Positions 1 through 7,695 of a DNA stretch of 64,000 nt are shown here, in pieces. The position numbers were made by a program, and so were the translations under genes. The notes under the pieces are model-generated. The model searched no databases and was not told the DNA's origin. It saw only the letters and a program-made list of their open reading frames with translations. The DNA comes from an uncultured Ruminiclostridium sp. (GTDB lineage Bacteria; Bacillota; Clostridia; Oscillospirales; Ruminococcaceae), in NCBI GenBank assembly GCA_947594425.1, contig CANQED010000010.1, positions 35,341 to 99,340 of the forward strand, given 5' to 3'. Every line of letters begins with the position of its first letter. Position 1 is the stretch's first letter.

Positions 1-1253
1 TCGTTAGTATGCAGGGTAGACAGCACAAGGTGTCCCGTTATCGCCGCACGTATCGCTATATCGGCGGTCTCGCCGTCACGTATCTCGCCGACCATTACGA
101 CGTCGGGGTCCTGACGGAGTATAGAACGCAATGCAGCGGCGAATGTAAGTCCCGCCTTTGCGTTTATCTGGACCTGATTTATACCGTCTATCTTCTTCTC
201 GCACGGGTCCTCGACCGTCACTATGTTTACGTTAGGCTTGGACAATTCGCCGAGTGTTGCGTACAATGTAGTGGATTTTCCCGAACCGGTAGGCCCCGTT
301 ACCAGCATAACTCCGTGCGGGCAGCGGATTATCTGCTTAAACATCTCATAATTGTAAAGCGTCATACCGAGATCGGTTATCTTTCTTGTCTTTTCGTCCG
401 CGGTGGAGAGTAGACGTATAACGCACTTTTCTCCGTATACGGTCGGTATCGTAGACACACGCACGTCAAGGTTTACGCCGTCTATCGTCATACCGAAACG
501 TCCGTCCAGCGGGATACGCTTCTCGGCTATATTCATACCGCCGAGTATCTTTATACGCGTTATCAGCGAGTTATGCACGGCGGGCTTGACGTTCATCTGC
601 TCTATAAGCTCGCCGTCGACTCTCAGTCTTATCCTTGTTCTGTCCTTAAACGGCTCGATATGTATATCCGACGCGTTCATATGGAACGAGGTCTCTACTA
701 TGGTGTTTACCAGCTTTACTATCGGGGCGTTGTCGATACGCTCGCCCGACTCGAGCTCTTCTTCCGAGATCTCGTTGCCGCTGTACTCCTTGTTGAGTTC
801 GTCCATAGCGTTGGACACCGTCTGCTGAGAGTACGCCTTGTTGATGGTCTCGTTTATCGCGGATTTGGTCGCGAGCATGGCATGTATTTCCATGCCCGAG
901 ATGACCTTCAATTCCTCGAATATATAAAAGTTTATCGGGTCGTTCGTCGCCACGGTCAAGCGCTGACCGCTCATCTGAAATGCAACGCAGCAGTTCTTCT
1001 TGGAGATATCCTCGGGTATCTTCTTTACCGCCTCTATGTCTATCTTCGTGGTGGTAAGGTCGATAAACGGCACCTTTAATCTTATCGACAGCGCGTGGGC
1101 GAGCTGCGTCTCCGAAACGTACCCTAGCTCGAGCAGCATATCGCCGAGCTTTTTTCCGGGCGTTTCTCGCTGCTTTGTCAGCGCGTCCTGAAGCTGCTCA
1201 TCAGTCAAAAATCCGTTTTCGACAAGGATCTGACCTATAGGTATATTCTTCAT
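1..1253 (-). CDS. pilB: Type IV pilus assembly ATPase PilB/GspE (3' end outside window)
   Basis: This gene encodes the hexameric cytoplasmic ATPase that drives pilus extension. It is read on the reverse strand from an ATG at 1251-1253 and runs off the left edge, so about 417 codons are visible. The N-terminus is an MshEN domain (residues about 1-150, with the opening MKNIPIGQILVENG). A GspE domain follows with a Walker A motif GPTGSGKSTT at about residue 317, an acidic Walker B region with RQDPDVVMVGEIRD, and the start of a His box (LSTLHTN) at the edge. It is divergent from the prepilin peptidase gene and lies next to the pilC-pilMN-pilO operon. PilT would be an alternative, but it lacks the MshEN domain. 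The tetracysteine zinc motif expected downstream is outside the window. Confidence 0.93.
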   Translation of the reverse strand, partial: MKNIPIGQILVENGFLTDEQLQDALTKQRETPGKKLGDMLLELGYVSETQLAHALSIRLKVPFIDLTTTKIDIEAVKKIPEDISKKNCCVAFQMSGQRLTVATNDPINFYIFEELKVISGMEIHAMLATKSAINETINKAYSQQTVSNAMDELNKEYSGNEISEEELESGERIDNAPIVKLVNTIVETSFHMNASDIHIEPFKDRTRIRLRVDGELIEQMNVKPAVHNSLITRIKILGGMNIAEKRIPLDGRFGMTIDGVNLDVRVSTIPTVYGEKCVIRLLSTADEKTRKITDLGMTLYNYEMFKQIIRCPHGVMLVTGPTGSGKSTTLYATLGELSKPNVNIVTVEDPCEKKIDGINQVQINAKAGLTFAAALRSILRQDPDVVMVGEIRDGETADIAIRAAITGHLVLSTLHTN

Positions 1254-1331
1254 TCTCTAAGTTGGACCCCCTGTAAATTTTCCCTTATCGGAAAAAGTAA
1301 TTCTATATTTAAAAGTTCCCGTCGGCAGAGG

Positions 1332-1360
1332 TTGAAATTTATTCGTATTTATGGTAAACT
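1332..1360 (+). promoter_or_regulatory. Sigma-A type promoter for the prepilin peptidase gene
   Basis: TTGAAA at 1332-1337 and TAAACT at 1355-1360 are separated by 17 bases. The ATG at 1391 follows a GAAAGGAAG ribosome site. I found no equally clear promoter for pilB on the opposite strand of this 137-base gap. Confidence 0.6.
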
Positions 1361-1390
1361 ATATAAAAAGAACCGAAAGGAAGTATCAAT

Positions 1391-2443
1391 ATGACCGGCA
1401 TAATAGCCTATGATGTTTGTATGTGTGTCATCGTGTTCATATTCGGCACGGTGATAGGCAGCTTTTTAAATGTGGTGATATACCGCACCCCGCTGCATAT
1501 GTCCATAATAAGCGGACCCTCTCACTGTACCACCTGCGGTACGCGCATAAAGCCCTATGACCTTATCCCCATACTAAGCTGGTGCATACTCGGCGGAAAG
1601 TGCCGCGCCTGCAAGGCTAAGATCTCCGCGCGCTATACCGTGGTAGAGGCGCTGACCGGAGTGCTTTTCCTATTAGCGTATATCCGCTATTCGTTATCGT
1701 ATATGCTGCCGCTGTCGATAATACTGTTCGGCGCGCTTATCTCGCTGAGCTTTATCGACCTTGACCATATGCAGATACCCTACTGGTGCACGGGGCTCAT
1801 AACCGCGCTCGGTTTGACCAACATCGCGATACAGACCATAAGAGGAAATGCCGACGTATGGTGGCAGCACCTCGCGGTAGCGGGGATATGCGCCGTTGTG
1901 ACGGGGCTGCTTGCCCTGCTCGGAGGGCTCGGCGGAGGCGATTTTCAGCTTATGACCGCCTCGGCATTATTGCTCGGGATGAATATCATCCCCGCGGCGT
2001 TTATCGGCATAATACTCGGCGCAATATACGGCATTAGCGTAAAGATAAGCACCAAGGACACCGTTAAACAAAAGACCGCGCTTATCACCGACAATTATCT
2101 TTCGTGGCTCGGCGAACATTCTCCCGACACCGAGAGGATAATCATGGGCGAATATGAGGACGGCAGCTGCAAGCTGACCTGTTACGAGCTTGACGGCAAG
2201 GCTATGAACGAGGTCGAGAGCGACCCCGACCTTGTAGACAAGCTTACCGAGGTGTTCTCGGATATCCCCGCGAATAAGGAATACATATTCCGTATCACGT
2301 CGAAGAACGGCGTCGTCGAGAAGCTCAGGGTACAGCGGCGTATAGCCTTTGGCCCCGCGCTTAGCGTCGGTATCGCGGCAGGTATGCTGTACGGGCAGGA
2401 GCTGCTGGCGCTGTGGATGAATATGTTCGGTATCGCGGCATAA
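1391..2443 (+). CDS. pilD: Prepilin peptidase (A24 family) with inserted cytoplasmic domain
   Basis: This is an integral membrane aspartyl protease that cleaves and N-methylates type IV prepilins. It shows the N-terminal cytoplasmic domain with two zinc-binding CxxC pairs (Cys46/49 and Cys71/74), the first catalytic Asp in FIDLDHMQIP (about 123-125) and the second in GGGD (184). The protein is 350 residues, longer than the usual 230-290. Roughly residues 218-328 form a charged, non-hydrophobic stretch inserted before the last membrane segment, which carries the family-type ending FGPALSVGIAAGMLYG. The substrates are presumably the three prepilin-like proteins encoded just downstream on the other strand. 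The gene could equally be called comC or gspO. The identity is firm. The function of the insertion is unknown. Confidence 0.93.
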   Translation: MTGIIAYDVCMCVIVFIFGTVIGSFLNVVIYRTPLHMSIISGPSHCTTCGTRIKPYDLIPILSWCILGGKCRACKAKISARYTVVEALTGVLFLLAYIRYSLSYMLPLSIILFGALISLSFIDLDHMQIPYWCTGLITALGLTNIAIQTIRGNADVWWQHLAVAGICAVVTGLLALLGGLGGGDFQLMTASALLLGMNIIPAAFIGIILGAIYGISVKISTKDTVKQKTALITDNYLSWLGEHSPDTERIIMGEYEDGSCKLTCYELDGKAMNEVESDPDLVDKLTEVFSDIPANKEYIFRITSKNGVVEKLRVQRRIAFGPALSVGIAAGMLYGQELLALWMNMFGIAA

Positions 2444-2459
2444 AATATTAACGATATTC

Positions 2460-2485
2460 AGCCATTCGGGGCGACCCGAATGGCT
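2460..2485. terminator. Terminator between convergent prepilin peptidase and pilin genes
   Basis: An 11-base perfect inverted repeat (2460-2470 with 2475-2485) has a four-base loop and is followed on the plus strand by TTTATCTTTTT. It lies between two genes that end towards each other and may serve both. Confidence 0.7.
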
Positions 2486-2497
2486 TTTATCTTTTTA

Positions 2498-3277
2498 TCA
2501 CGGAGTGGGCGCGGGTGTTGCGGGCTCGGGCGTCAGCGAGGGCGCTGAGGTAACCTTAGTGTAGTCCTTGATCTTATAAAGGATGACCACGCCGCTGTCC
2601 TGAGGATGAGCCTCTACGGTGCTGTCCGGGTTTGTGGTGTAGAACACGCCGTCTATCGAGGGGTCAAACTTGCTGAACTGCAGGTTTATCAGCTTAAACA
2701 TCGTCGCACGCTCGGATATTATGATATTGCCGTCCTCGTCGTAGGGCGTAATGCCCATATGGTACCACTTGTCGGCGGAGGTTGACGCGCTGGGGCTTTC
2801 TACGGAATAAAAGCTGTATTTATAATGCGCGTCGCCGTAAAACTGATCGTCAAACAGCCTGTACGATTCGTAGTCCTCGACCCTGCTTGCGTATTCTCCA
2901 TAGTTTTCTATGCTGCCCAGGTCGTACAGCTTTCCGTCCATAATGATGATGGCATAAAGCTTTTCTATACTGGGATCGTCACGGTCGGCGAGCTGACTGG
3001 TTATCGTGGTCTGGCTTGCGGAGGGATCCATTTTGCCGTCCGCGTCAAGCGCATTTAACGATATATCAAAGTTTGTACTGTTCGCCATTCTGTCAAACAG
3101 ATACTGCGATATGGTATCGGTGGTGATGTTGATATTTACGTCGCCCTGCAGGCTCTTGATAATATTATTTACAGGGGTAAACAGCATCATCACCGCGCCC
3201 ATAAGTATCGCGGTCAGCGCCATAGCGATAACCATCTCGACAAGGGTAAAGCCTTTTGATTTAAAAATCTTTTTCAT
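2498..3277 (-). CDS. Minor prepilin with N-terminal methylation motif (1)
   Basis: This protein of 259 residues begins with a short basic leader and the class III prepilin cleavage site KGFTLVEMVIAMALTAILMG, followed by a single hydrophobic helix to about residue 30. Glu at position +5 is present. The rest is a globular domain without a recognised family, ending in a Pro/Thr-rich tail (PSLTPEPATPAPTP). It is the last gene of the reverse-strand pilus operon, 12 bases after the previous pilin-like gene, with a ribosome site GGAGGG before the ATG. By position and size it is probably a minor, PilW- or GspJ-like pilin rather than the major subunit. Confidence 0.85.
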   Translation of the reverse strand: MKKIFKSKGFTLVEMVIAMALTAILMGAVMMLFTPVNNIIKSLQGDVNINITTDTISQYLFDRMANSTNFDISLNALDADGKMDPSASQTTITSQLADRDDPSIEKLYAIIIMDGKLYDLGSIENYGEYASRVEDYESYRLFDDQFYGDAHYKYSFYSVESPSASTSADKWYHMGITPYDEDGNIIISERATMFKLINLQFSKFDPSIDGVFYTTNPDSTVEAHPQDSGVVILYKIKDYTKVTSAPSLTPEPATPAPTP

Positions 3278-3289
3278 CTTCGCCCTCCG

Positions 3290-4177
3290 TTACTCCTTTA
3301 CCTGAACAGTACCCTTCTTGACATTATAAACGCCTAAGGCGTTGATATTTTCTACAAAGGTCTCGCTCTTGTCTGTGCTTGGGGTATCGCTGTTCAGAAA
3401 ATACTTCTCAAAGCTGCCGTACTCCGCATAATCTGCATCTTTTATCTTAAATTGAATGTTAAAGTCGTAGCTTTCCTTAGCCGTCTTATCCTTAGGCAAA
3501 TTCATGCGGATAGTCTGGCCGAGTATCAGGATGTTAAGATCCGACGACCCCGCATTAGGCCTAAATTCATAAGCGGACGCGGGCAAAGCCAGCTTTATCG
3601 AATTGATACGCATTTTCCCTAAGATCTTATCGGGATCGTTAAGCTTAAATTGCAGATTGATCGTATGAACGCCGTCGGTGACGGTATTGCTTGCCTCTTT
3701 AACATAAACGCTCTCGAACCCTCTCGAACCGTAAAGGTGCATATAGCTTTTAATTACCGAGAGATTTTCTGCGTCGGGGTCGGACGAAGATTCGGGAGTG
3801 GACGACGTCCCGAGACTTTCATCTAAGCTGTAGTTAAAGTTATTGAGCTCTAAACGCCCGTCGGCATCATCATTAACGCGATTTACCGTACCCGAGACGC
3901 TCATGCTGCCGCCGGTTATGGGATTGCCGTCGGGATCGAGAAAATCTACGGCAAAGTTAAATGCCTCGCGCTCAGTAAGATTATTCTTCTTGATGAGATT
4001 TTCAAGCTGAGCGTCAAGATCCTTGTCGGCTCTGTCGTTGACGGTGTAGGTCTGTATAGAGAGCGCAAGCAACTGCATTACAACGGTCGCCATAAGGGCA
4101 AATACCGCTATCGCTACTACGCACTCTACCAGTGTAAAGCCTTTTTTATTGCGCAGGCTGCATAACTTTTTAATCAT
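3290..4177 (-). CDS. Minor prepilin with N-terminal methylation motif (2)
   Basis: A protein of 295 residues with the leader and cleavage motif KKGFTLVECVVAIAVFALMATVV, then a globular domain that is not recognised. The ATG at 4177 follows AAAGGAG. It lies between the large PilX-like gene and the other prepilin and is probably co-translated with them. The +5 Glu needed for assembly is present. It resembles PilV- or GspI-type minor pilins in general layout only. The assignment to the type IV pilus class is firm, the exact role is inferred. Confidence 0.85.
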   Translation of the reverse strand: MIKKLCSLRNKKGFTLVECVVAIAVFALMATVVMQLLALSIQTYTVNDRADKDLDAQLENLIKKNNLTEREAFNFAVDFLDPDGNPITGGSMSVSGTVNRVNDDADGRLELNNFNYSLDESLGTSSTPESSSDPDAENLSVIKSYMHLYGSRGFESVYVKEASNTVTDGVHTINLQFKLNDPDKILGKMRINSIKLALPASAYEFRPNAGSSDLNILILGQTIRMNLPKDKTAKESYDFNIQFKIKDADYAEYGSFEKYFLNSDTPSTDKSETFVENINALGVYNVKKGTVQVKE

Positions 4178-4192
4178 TGCGTTCTCCTTTCA

Positions 4193-6685
4193 TTAATTGT
4201 AGCCGAATTTCTTCCATGCGCGGCCTAACTGTCCTCCGCCGGCTCCGCCGATGATCTGATTAGAGCCTGTCTGACCCATCAGATTAGCGAGGTACTTTCC
4301 GCGCTCTTCCTCTTTTTCCTCGTCGGTAAGAGGTGAGCCGTCGTCTTTAGTGTCCTTGACAAATCTGTCATAATAATCGTACACCGCACAGTAAAACGTC
4401 ATGGGCTGAGAAGATTCGAGGTTAAAATTAGAAACTACCAGACCGCCAAGGTACGCTTTGTTTGATGCACCTGTACCGCCGCTCTCATTAAACTGCATAT
4501 AAGGCGCGTATATCAGTCCTGCAAAAAGCGTATCTGACGTAGGAAAGTTTATGCTTATGTTTTTATCGCTTGAAGCAAGAAAGATATTGTTGTGGAGATA
4601 TAAGCCTTCGTCTGAGTATGTTTTTATCAGATCTTTATTAAATAAACCTTTCTCTTTATCAAACTTATTGCTGTTATTTATAAAATCATTCAGGTTACTG
4701 GTAGCGTTTTGAGCTATATCAAGGTCTTCTGATCCATTTCTTAGCTCCTTATACAGAGCATAATGTCCTATAAAGCTACCCCCATTACCAACAAAGGTTT
4801 CACCGTTAGGTATGAAGAATACTACACTGCCTTTACCTTTTACCATAACGTGGAAGAAATTAGTGTTACGATTTCCGTAATCATCGGCCACCGTATCACA
4901 GAACATGAATGCGTTCAAATCGCTTTCTTGGTAGGTCTTTTCCTCGGTTTTTGTCCCGAGTAAGGTGGGAGTCATCCCCAGGCCGCAGCTCGGGCAATTT
5001 TGATACCAGCTCATATCACTGCGTTCAAACGTCACGTGACATAGGGGGCAGGAATACTGATATGTGGTCACCTGTATGGCCTTGCCTGCCTGAGCAGGAG
5101 TAAAAGATCCCTTTTCCTCGTCATAGATTCCGTTAGGCTTAAGCATGATATAAACATCCTTAAATCCGCCTGCGCCGTCCGCGGTATCTATTATCAGCGC
5201 GGAGCCGTTGCCTTGCTTAACGTCAATATCCTGAATAATGAATTTGTCATTATCCTTTGCGGACAAGGTATAAGTTTTATCGTTTTGTCCAAATTCTATA
5301 GGCGTAACCGGTATATACGGATTACTTTCGTTCTCTCCCACGTGGAACAGCTTGTCGAGCTGCCAGTCGATATACTTGTTGTTGCCAAGGGTTTCTGTAA
5401 TGTTCTGGGTCACAGTAGCCATAGACTCGCAGGGATTGGTATCGCCGGCTTTGCACGGCCATATATCCGAGTATCCGTGTACTCCTCCGCTCTCAGCCGC
5501 CGTGTCTGCAATTATCTTTTCGATAGCCTCTTCGACCTTGTATATCATTGTGCCATTTTCATTGGTGATATTAAAGTTTATATCGGCCTGTATCTTTTTA
5601 CCTTTAACATCCGCCTTAGGATCATTAGCGACATTAGCCTTATTGCCGTCATAGTAGAAATTGCCGCCTACGGTAAGGGAATTTGCGATCTCGCCTATGG
5701 AGTTTTTATTGAAGCTCCTATCGATAAATACATCGCCGTTTACATAAACGTCGCCGGATACTGTCGTATTACCGAATAGAACCAAATTGCCGTTTACGTA
5801 AACCTTGTTATTTTTGTTGTCCTGAGCTCCCGAATAGTAATCACCTTGGATATAAAGATTAGCATTTGAAAATGTGTGAGCTCCTGGGGTCTGTATAACG
5901 CTGCCGCCTACTCTCACAGTTCCGCCGTTAAAATCCAAAATCTCAGCGCTCTGCTCGGTAAGATAAAGATCATTTCCAACAGTCAAGTTGATAGGCTTAG
6001 GGGGACTATCCAACTTTACATTTTTATGAAATTTCATAGACCCCGAAGTTATAATATCCGCTTTTAGAAAAACATTATCGCCTTCGCCTCCGACCTCGGT
6101 GTACTCACAGTCGAAGAACAACTCGGATACTATGTCTTTGCTCTGGAAAAGTGTATCGTTAGGCACATATCCTGTCGAGGTGAAGAACCTCGAGAGCGAC
6201 GCAGCCTCGCCTTGCGCCTCTCCCTCTTTCAGCTCACCGACGCTGGTGACCACCTGTGTCTCGCCGTTTACGACCGACTCGGTGGTTATGCTGAGTATAG
6301 CAGAATCCGCGCCGCCGCTTATCTTGGTTATCGTAACGCTGACATTGCCGGTGCCTGCCGGAAGATCGGTGATGTTGGTCTTTATCGATTCACCCTCAGC
6401 AAGCCCGATGGCCGCCGATATAAACTTATTATTCGGGTCGGCCGCTATATAGTCGGACACCATATCGTTTATCGAGATGGCGCTCTGGTACGCCTGCTCG
6501 CTCGAATACTTAGCCTCGACCTCTTGACGGGCCGAAGCCACCGCGTAATACACCGCCGACGCCATTACTATCATAACGGACATTATAGCAAGCACAAAGA
6601 ACAGCACGCTGCCCTTGCTTTTGCCGAGCCGCTCTTTCGCCCTGCTAAGGCGGTCATGCGGCGTCAAATGTTGTTTTTTCAGCAT
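4193..6685 (-). CDS. Very large PilX-like pilus protein with repeats and zinc ribbon
   Basis: This protein has 830 residues. After a basic N-terminus (about 25 residues) comes KSKGSVLFFVLAIMSVMIVMASAVYYAVASARQ, a PilX/type IV pilin-like hydrophobic helix without the strict GFTLVE site. Residues about 200-350 contain repeated short beta-strand-like phrases (VGNDLYL, VRVGGSV, VNGNLVLFGNTTVSGDVYVNG), suggesting a right-handed beta helix as in bactofilin- or adhesin-like domains. Residues about 545-575 hold two CPxC pairs (CPLC and CPSC) that look like a zinc ribbon. The gene follows pilO in the same direction and precedes two minor prepilins. A role as pilus tip complex or adhesin is inferred from these neighbours. 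I do not recognise a precise family for the body of the protein. Confidence 0.75.
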   Translation of the reverse strand: MLKKQHLTPHDRLSRAKERLGKSKGSVLFFVLAIMSVMIVMASAVYYAVASARQEVEAKYSSEQAYQSAISINDMVSDYIAADPNNKFISAAIGLAEGESIKTNITDLPAGTGNVSVTITKISGGADSAILSITTESVVNGETQVVTSVGELKEGEAQGEAASLSRFFTSTGYVPNDTLFQSKDIVSELFFDCEYTEVGGEGDNVFLKADIITSGSMKFHKNVKLDSPPKPINLTVGNDLYLTEQSAEILDFNGGTVRVGGSVIQTPGAHTFSNANLYIQGDYYSGAQDNKNNKVYVNGNLVLFGNTTVSGDVYVNGDVFIDRSFNKNSIGEIANSLTVGGNFYYDGNKANVANDPKADVKGKKIQADINFNITNENGTMIYKVEEAIEKIIADTAAESGGVHGYSDIWPCKAGDTNPCESMATVTQNITETLGNNKYIDWQLDKLFHVGENESNPYIPVTPIEFGQNDKTYTLSAKDNDKFIIQDIDVKQGNGSALIIDTADGAGGFKDVYIMLKPNGIYDEEKGSFTPAQAGKAIQVTTYQYSCPLCHVTFERSDMSWYQNCPSCGLGMTPTLLGTKTEEKTYQESDLNAFMFCDTVADDYGNRNTNFFHVMVKGKGSVVFFIPNGETFVGNGGSFIGHYALYKELRNGSEDLDIAQNATSNLNDFINNSNKFDKEKGLFNKDLIKTYSDEGLYLHNNIFLASSDKNISINFPTSDTLFAGLIYAPYMQFNESGGTGASNKAYLGGLVVSNFNLESSQPMTFYCAVYDYYDRFVKDTKDDGSPLTDEEKEEERGKYLANLMGQTGSNQIIGGAGGGQLGRAWKKFGYN

Positions 6686-6727
6686 TGTATTCCGTCCTTT
6701 CTCTAAAATGCTTTAATCGGCACAAAA

Positions 6728-6751
6728 AGCCCTGTGCCTTATGGCAGGGCT
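6728..6751 (-). terminator. Possible partial terminator inside the pilus operon
   Basis: On the reverse strand, AGCCCTGCC pairs with GGCACAGGGCT through a bulge and is followed by TTTTTG. It lies between pilO and the PilX-like gene, so it could lower expression of the pilin genes relative to, or separate them from, the assembly genes. Confidence 0.5.
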
Positions 6752-6763
6752 AATCGTGCGAAA

Positions 6764-7678
6764 TTACTCTGTCTGTGAGGAATTTCCGAAAGGATCCGCA
6801 ACCGGCTCTATGCAGTACAGCTTAACGTTAAAGTCCATGCTGTACTTGCCGAATTGTTCGGTGCCCTGAGCTGAGGACGTTGCCTCCGAGCTTGTGTCGG
6901 AGGTCTCCTCCTCGGCAGACTCCGTGGGTACGTTGCTTGCGTTGCCGTAAGCGTTGATCGTTATATCGGCAGATTTGTCAGTAAGCTCAAACTCAGCGCC
7001 GTTTAAATAGGTGGCCTTTCTCTGGGGCTTGCCGTCCGCGTCGACTATTGTGTCGTCATATACGCCCTCGTTGAGCATATCCGCAAAGTCGTGCAGGTTT
7101 TGCAAATCGTCGGAATATGCTGTAAAGGATACGTTAGCCACACCGACCGTGACCGGCTCGCTTATCGCAAGGGCGAGAGCCATAACTTCTTTAGCGTAGT
7201 TTATCAAATCGCGCTCGCTCATATTCTCAACATCGATGGTCTCTTCGGCCGCGCCGCCTATTACCGTGTTGGAGAAGTCCTTTAGCGGATATGTTACCTC
7301 AGACGGAGCGAATACCGATATCGAAAGAGCCTCAGTCGAGAACGGCGAAAGATCTAATCCGCTAATGCGTATATCCTTGCCCTTAGCTATAAACTGACGC
7401 ATTATCTCGTCTGCGTCCACGGTGGTAAGGTCGTTATAGAAGCCGTCCGCGAGGTCCTTACCCTCTTCGTATGCGGCCTTGATGTCGCTGTCTATCGTTT
7501 TCTCACGCTCTAACTTCTCGAGTATCGAGCTGTAATTCGACTGCGCGGTCGCAAGATTTTTATTATTGACGTCTATATTGTTGAAGTTAGGAAGTATAAA
7601 GACAAATATGCCGACTCCCAAAATAACCAGTACCAAAAGTACTATGATTATTATTCTTTCCTGTTTGCTCATTTGCAT
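6764..7678 (-). CDS. pilO: PilO-like pilus assembly inner membrane protein
   Basis: This protein of 304 residues has a short cytoplasmic start, one membrane helix (residues about 8-30, IIIIVLLVLVILGVGIFVFIL), a coiled-coil stretch (about 35-85) and a ferredoxin-like extracytoplasmic region, ending in a Ser/Thr/Glu-rich tail. This is the layout of PilO, which couples the PilM-PilN platform to the pilus machinery. It lies 17 bases after the fused pilM-pilN gene, with a GGGGAGA ribosome site. Sequence identity of PilO is always weak, so the call rests on topology and operon order. Confidence 0.75.
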   Translation of the reverse strand: MQMSKQERIIIIVLLVLVILGVGIFVFILPNFNNIDVNNKNLATAQSNYSSILEKLEREKTIDSDIKAAYEEGKDLADGFYNDLTTVDADEIMRQFIAKGKDIRISGLDLSPFSTEALSISVFAPSEVTYPLKDFSNTVIGGAAEETIDVENMSERDLINYAKEVMALALAISEPVTVGVANVSFTAYSDDLQNLHDFADMLNEGVYDDTIVDADGKPQRKATYLNGAEFELTDKSADITINAYGNASNVPTESAEEETSDTSSEATSSAQGTEQFGKYSMDFNVKLYCIEPVADPFGNSSQTE

Positions 7679-7695
7679 AATTTATCTCCCCTTCC

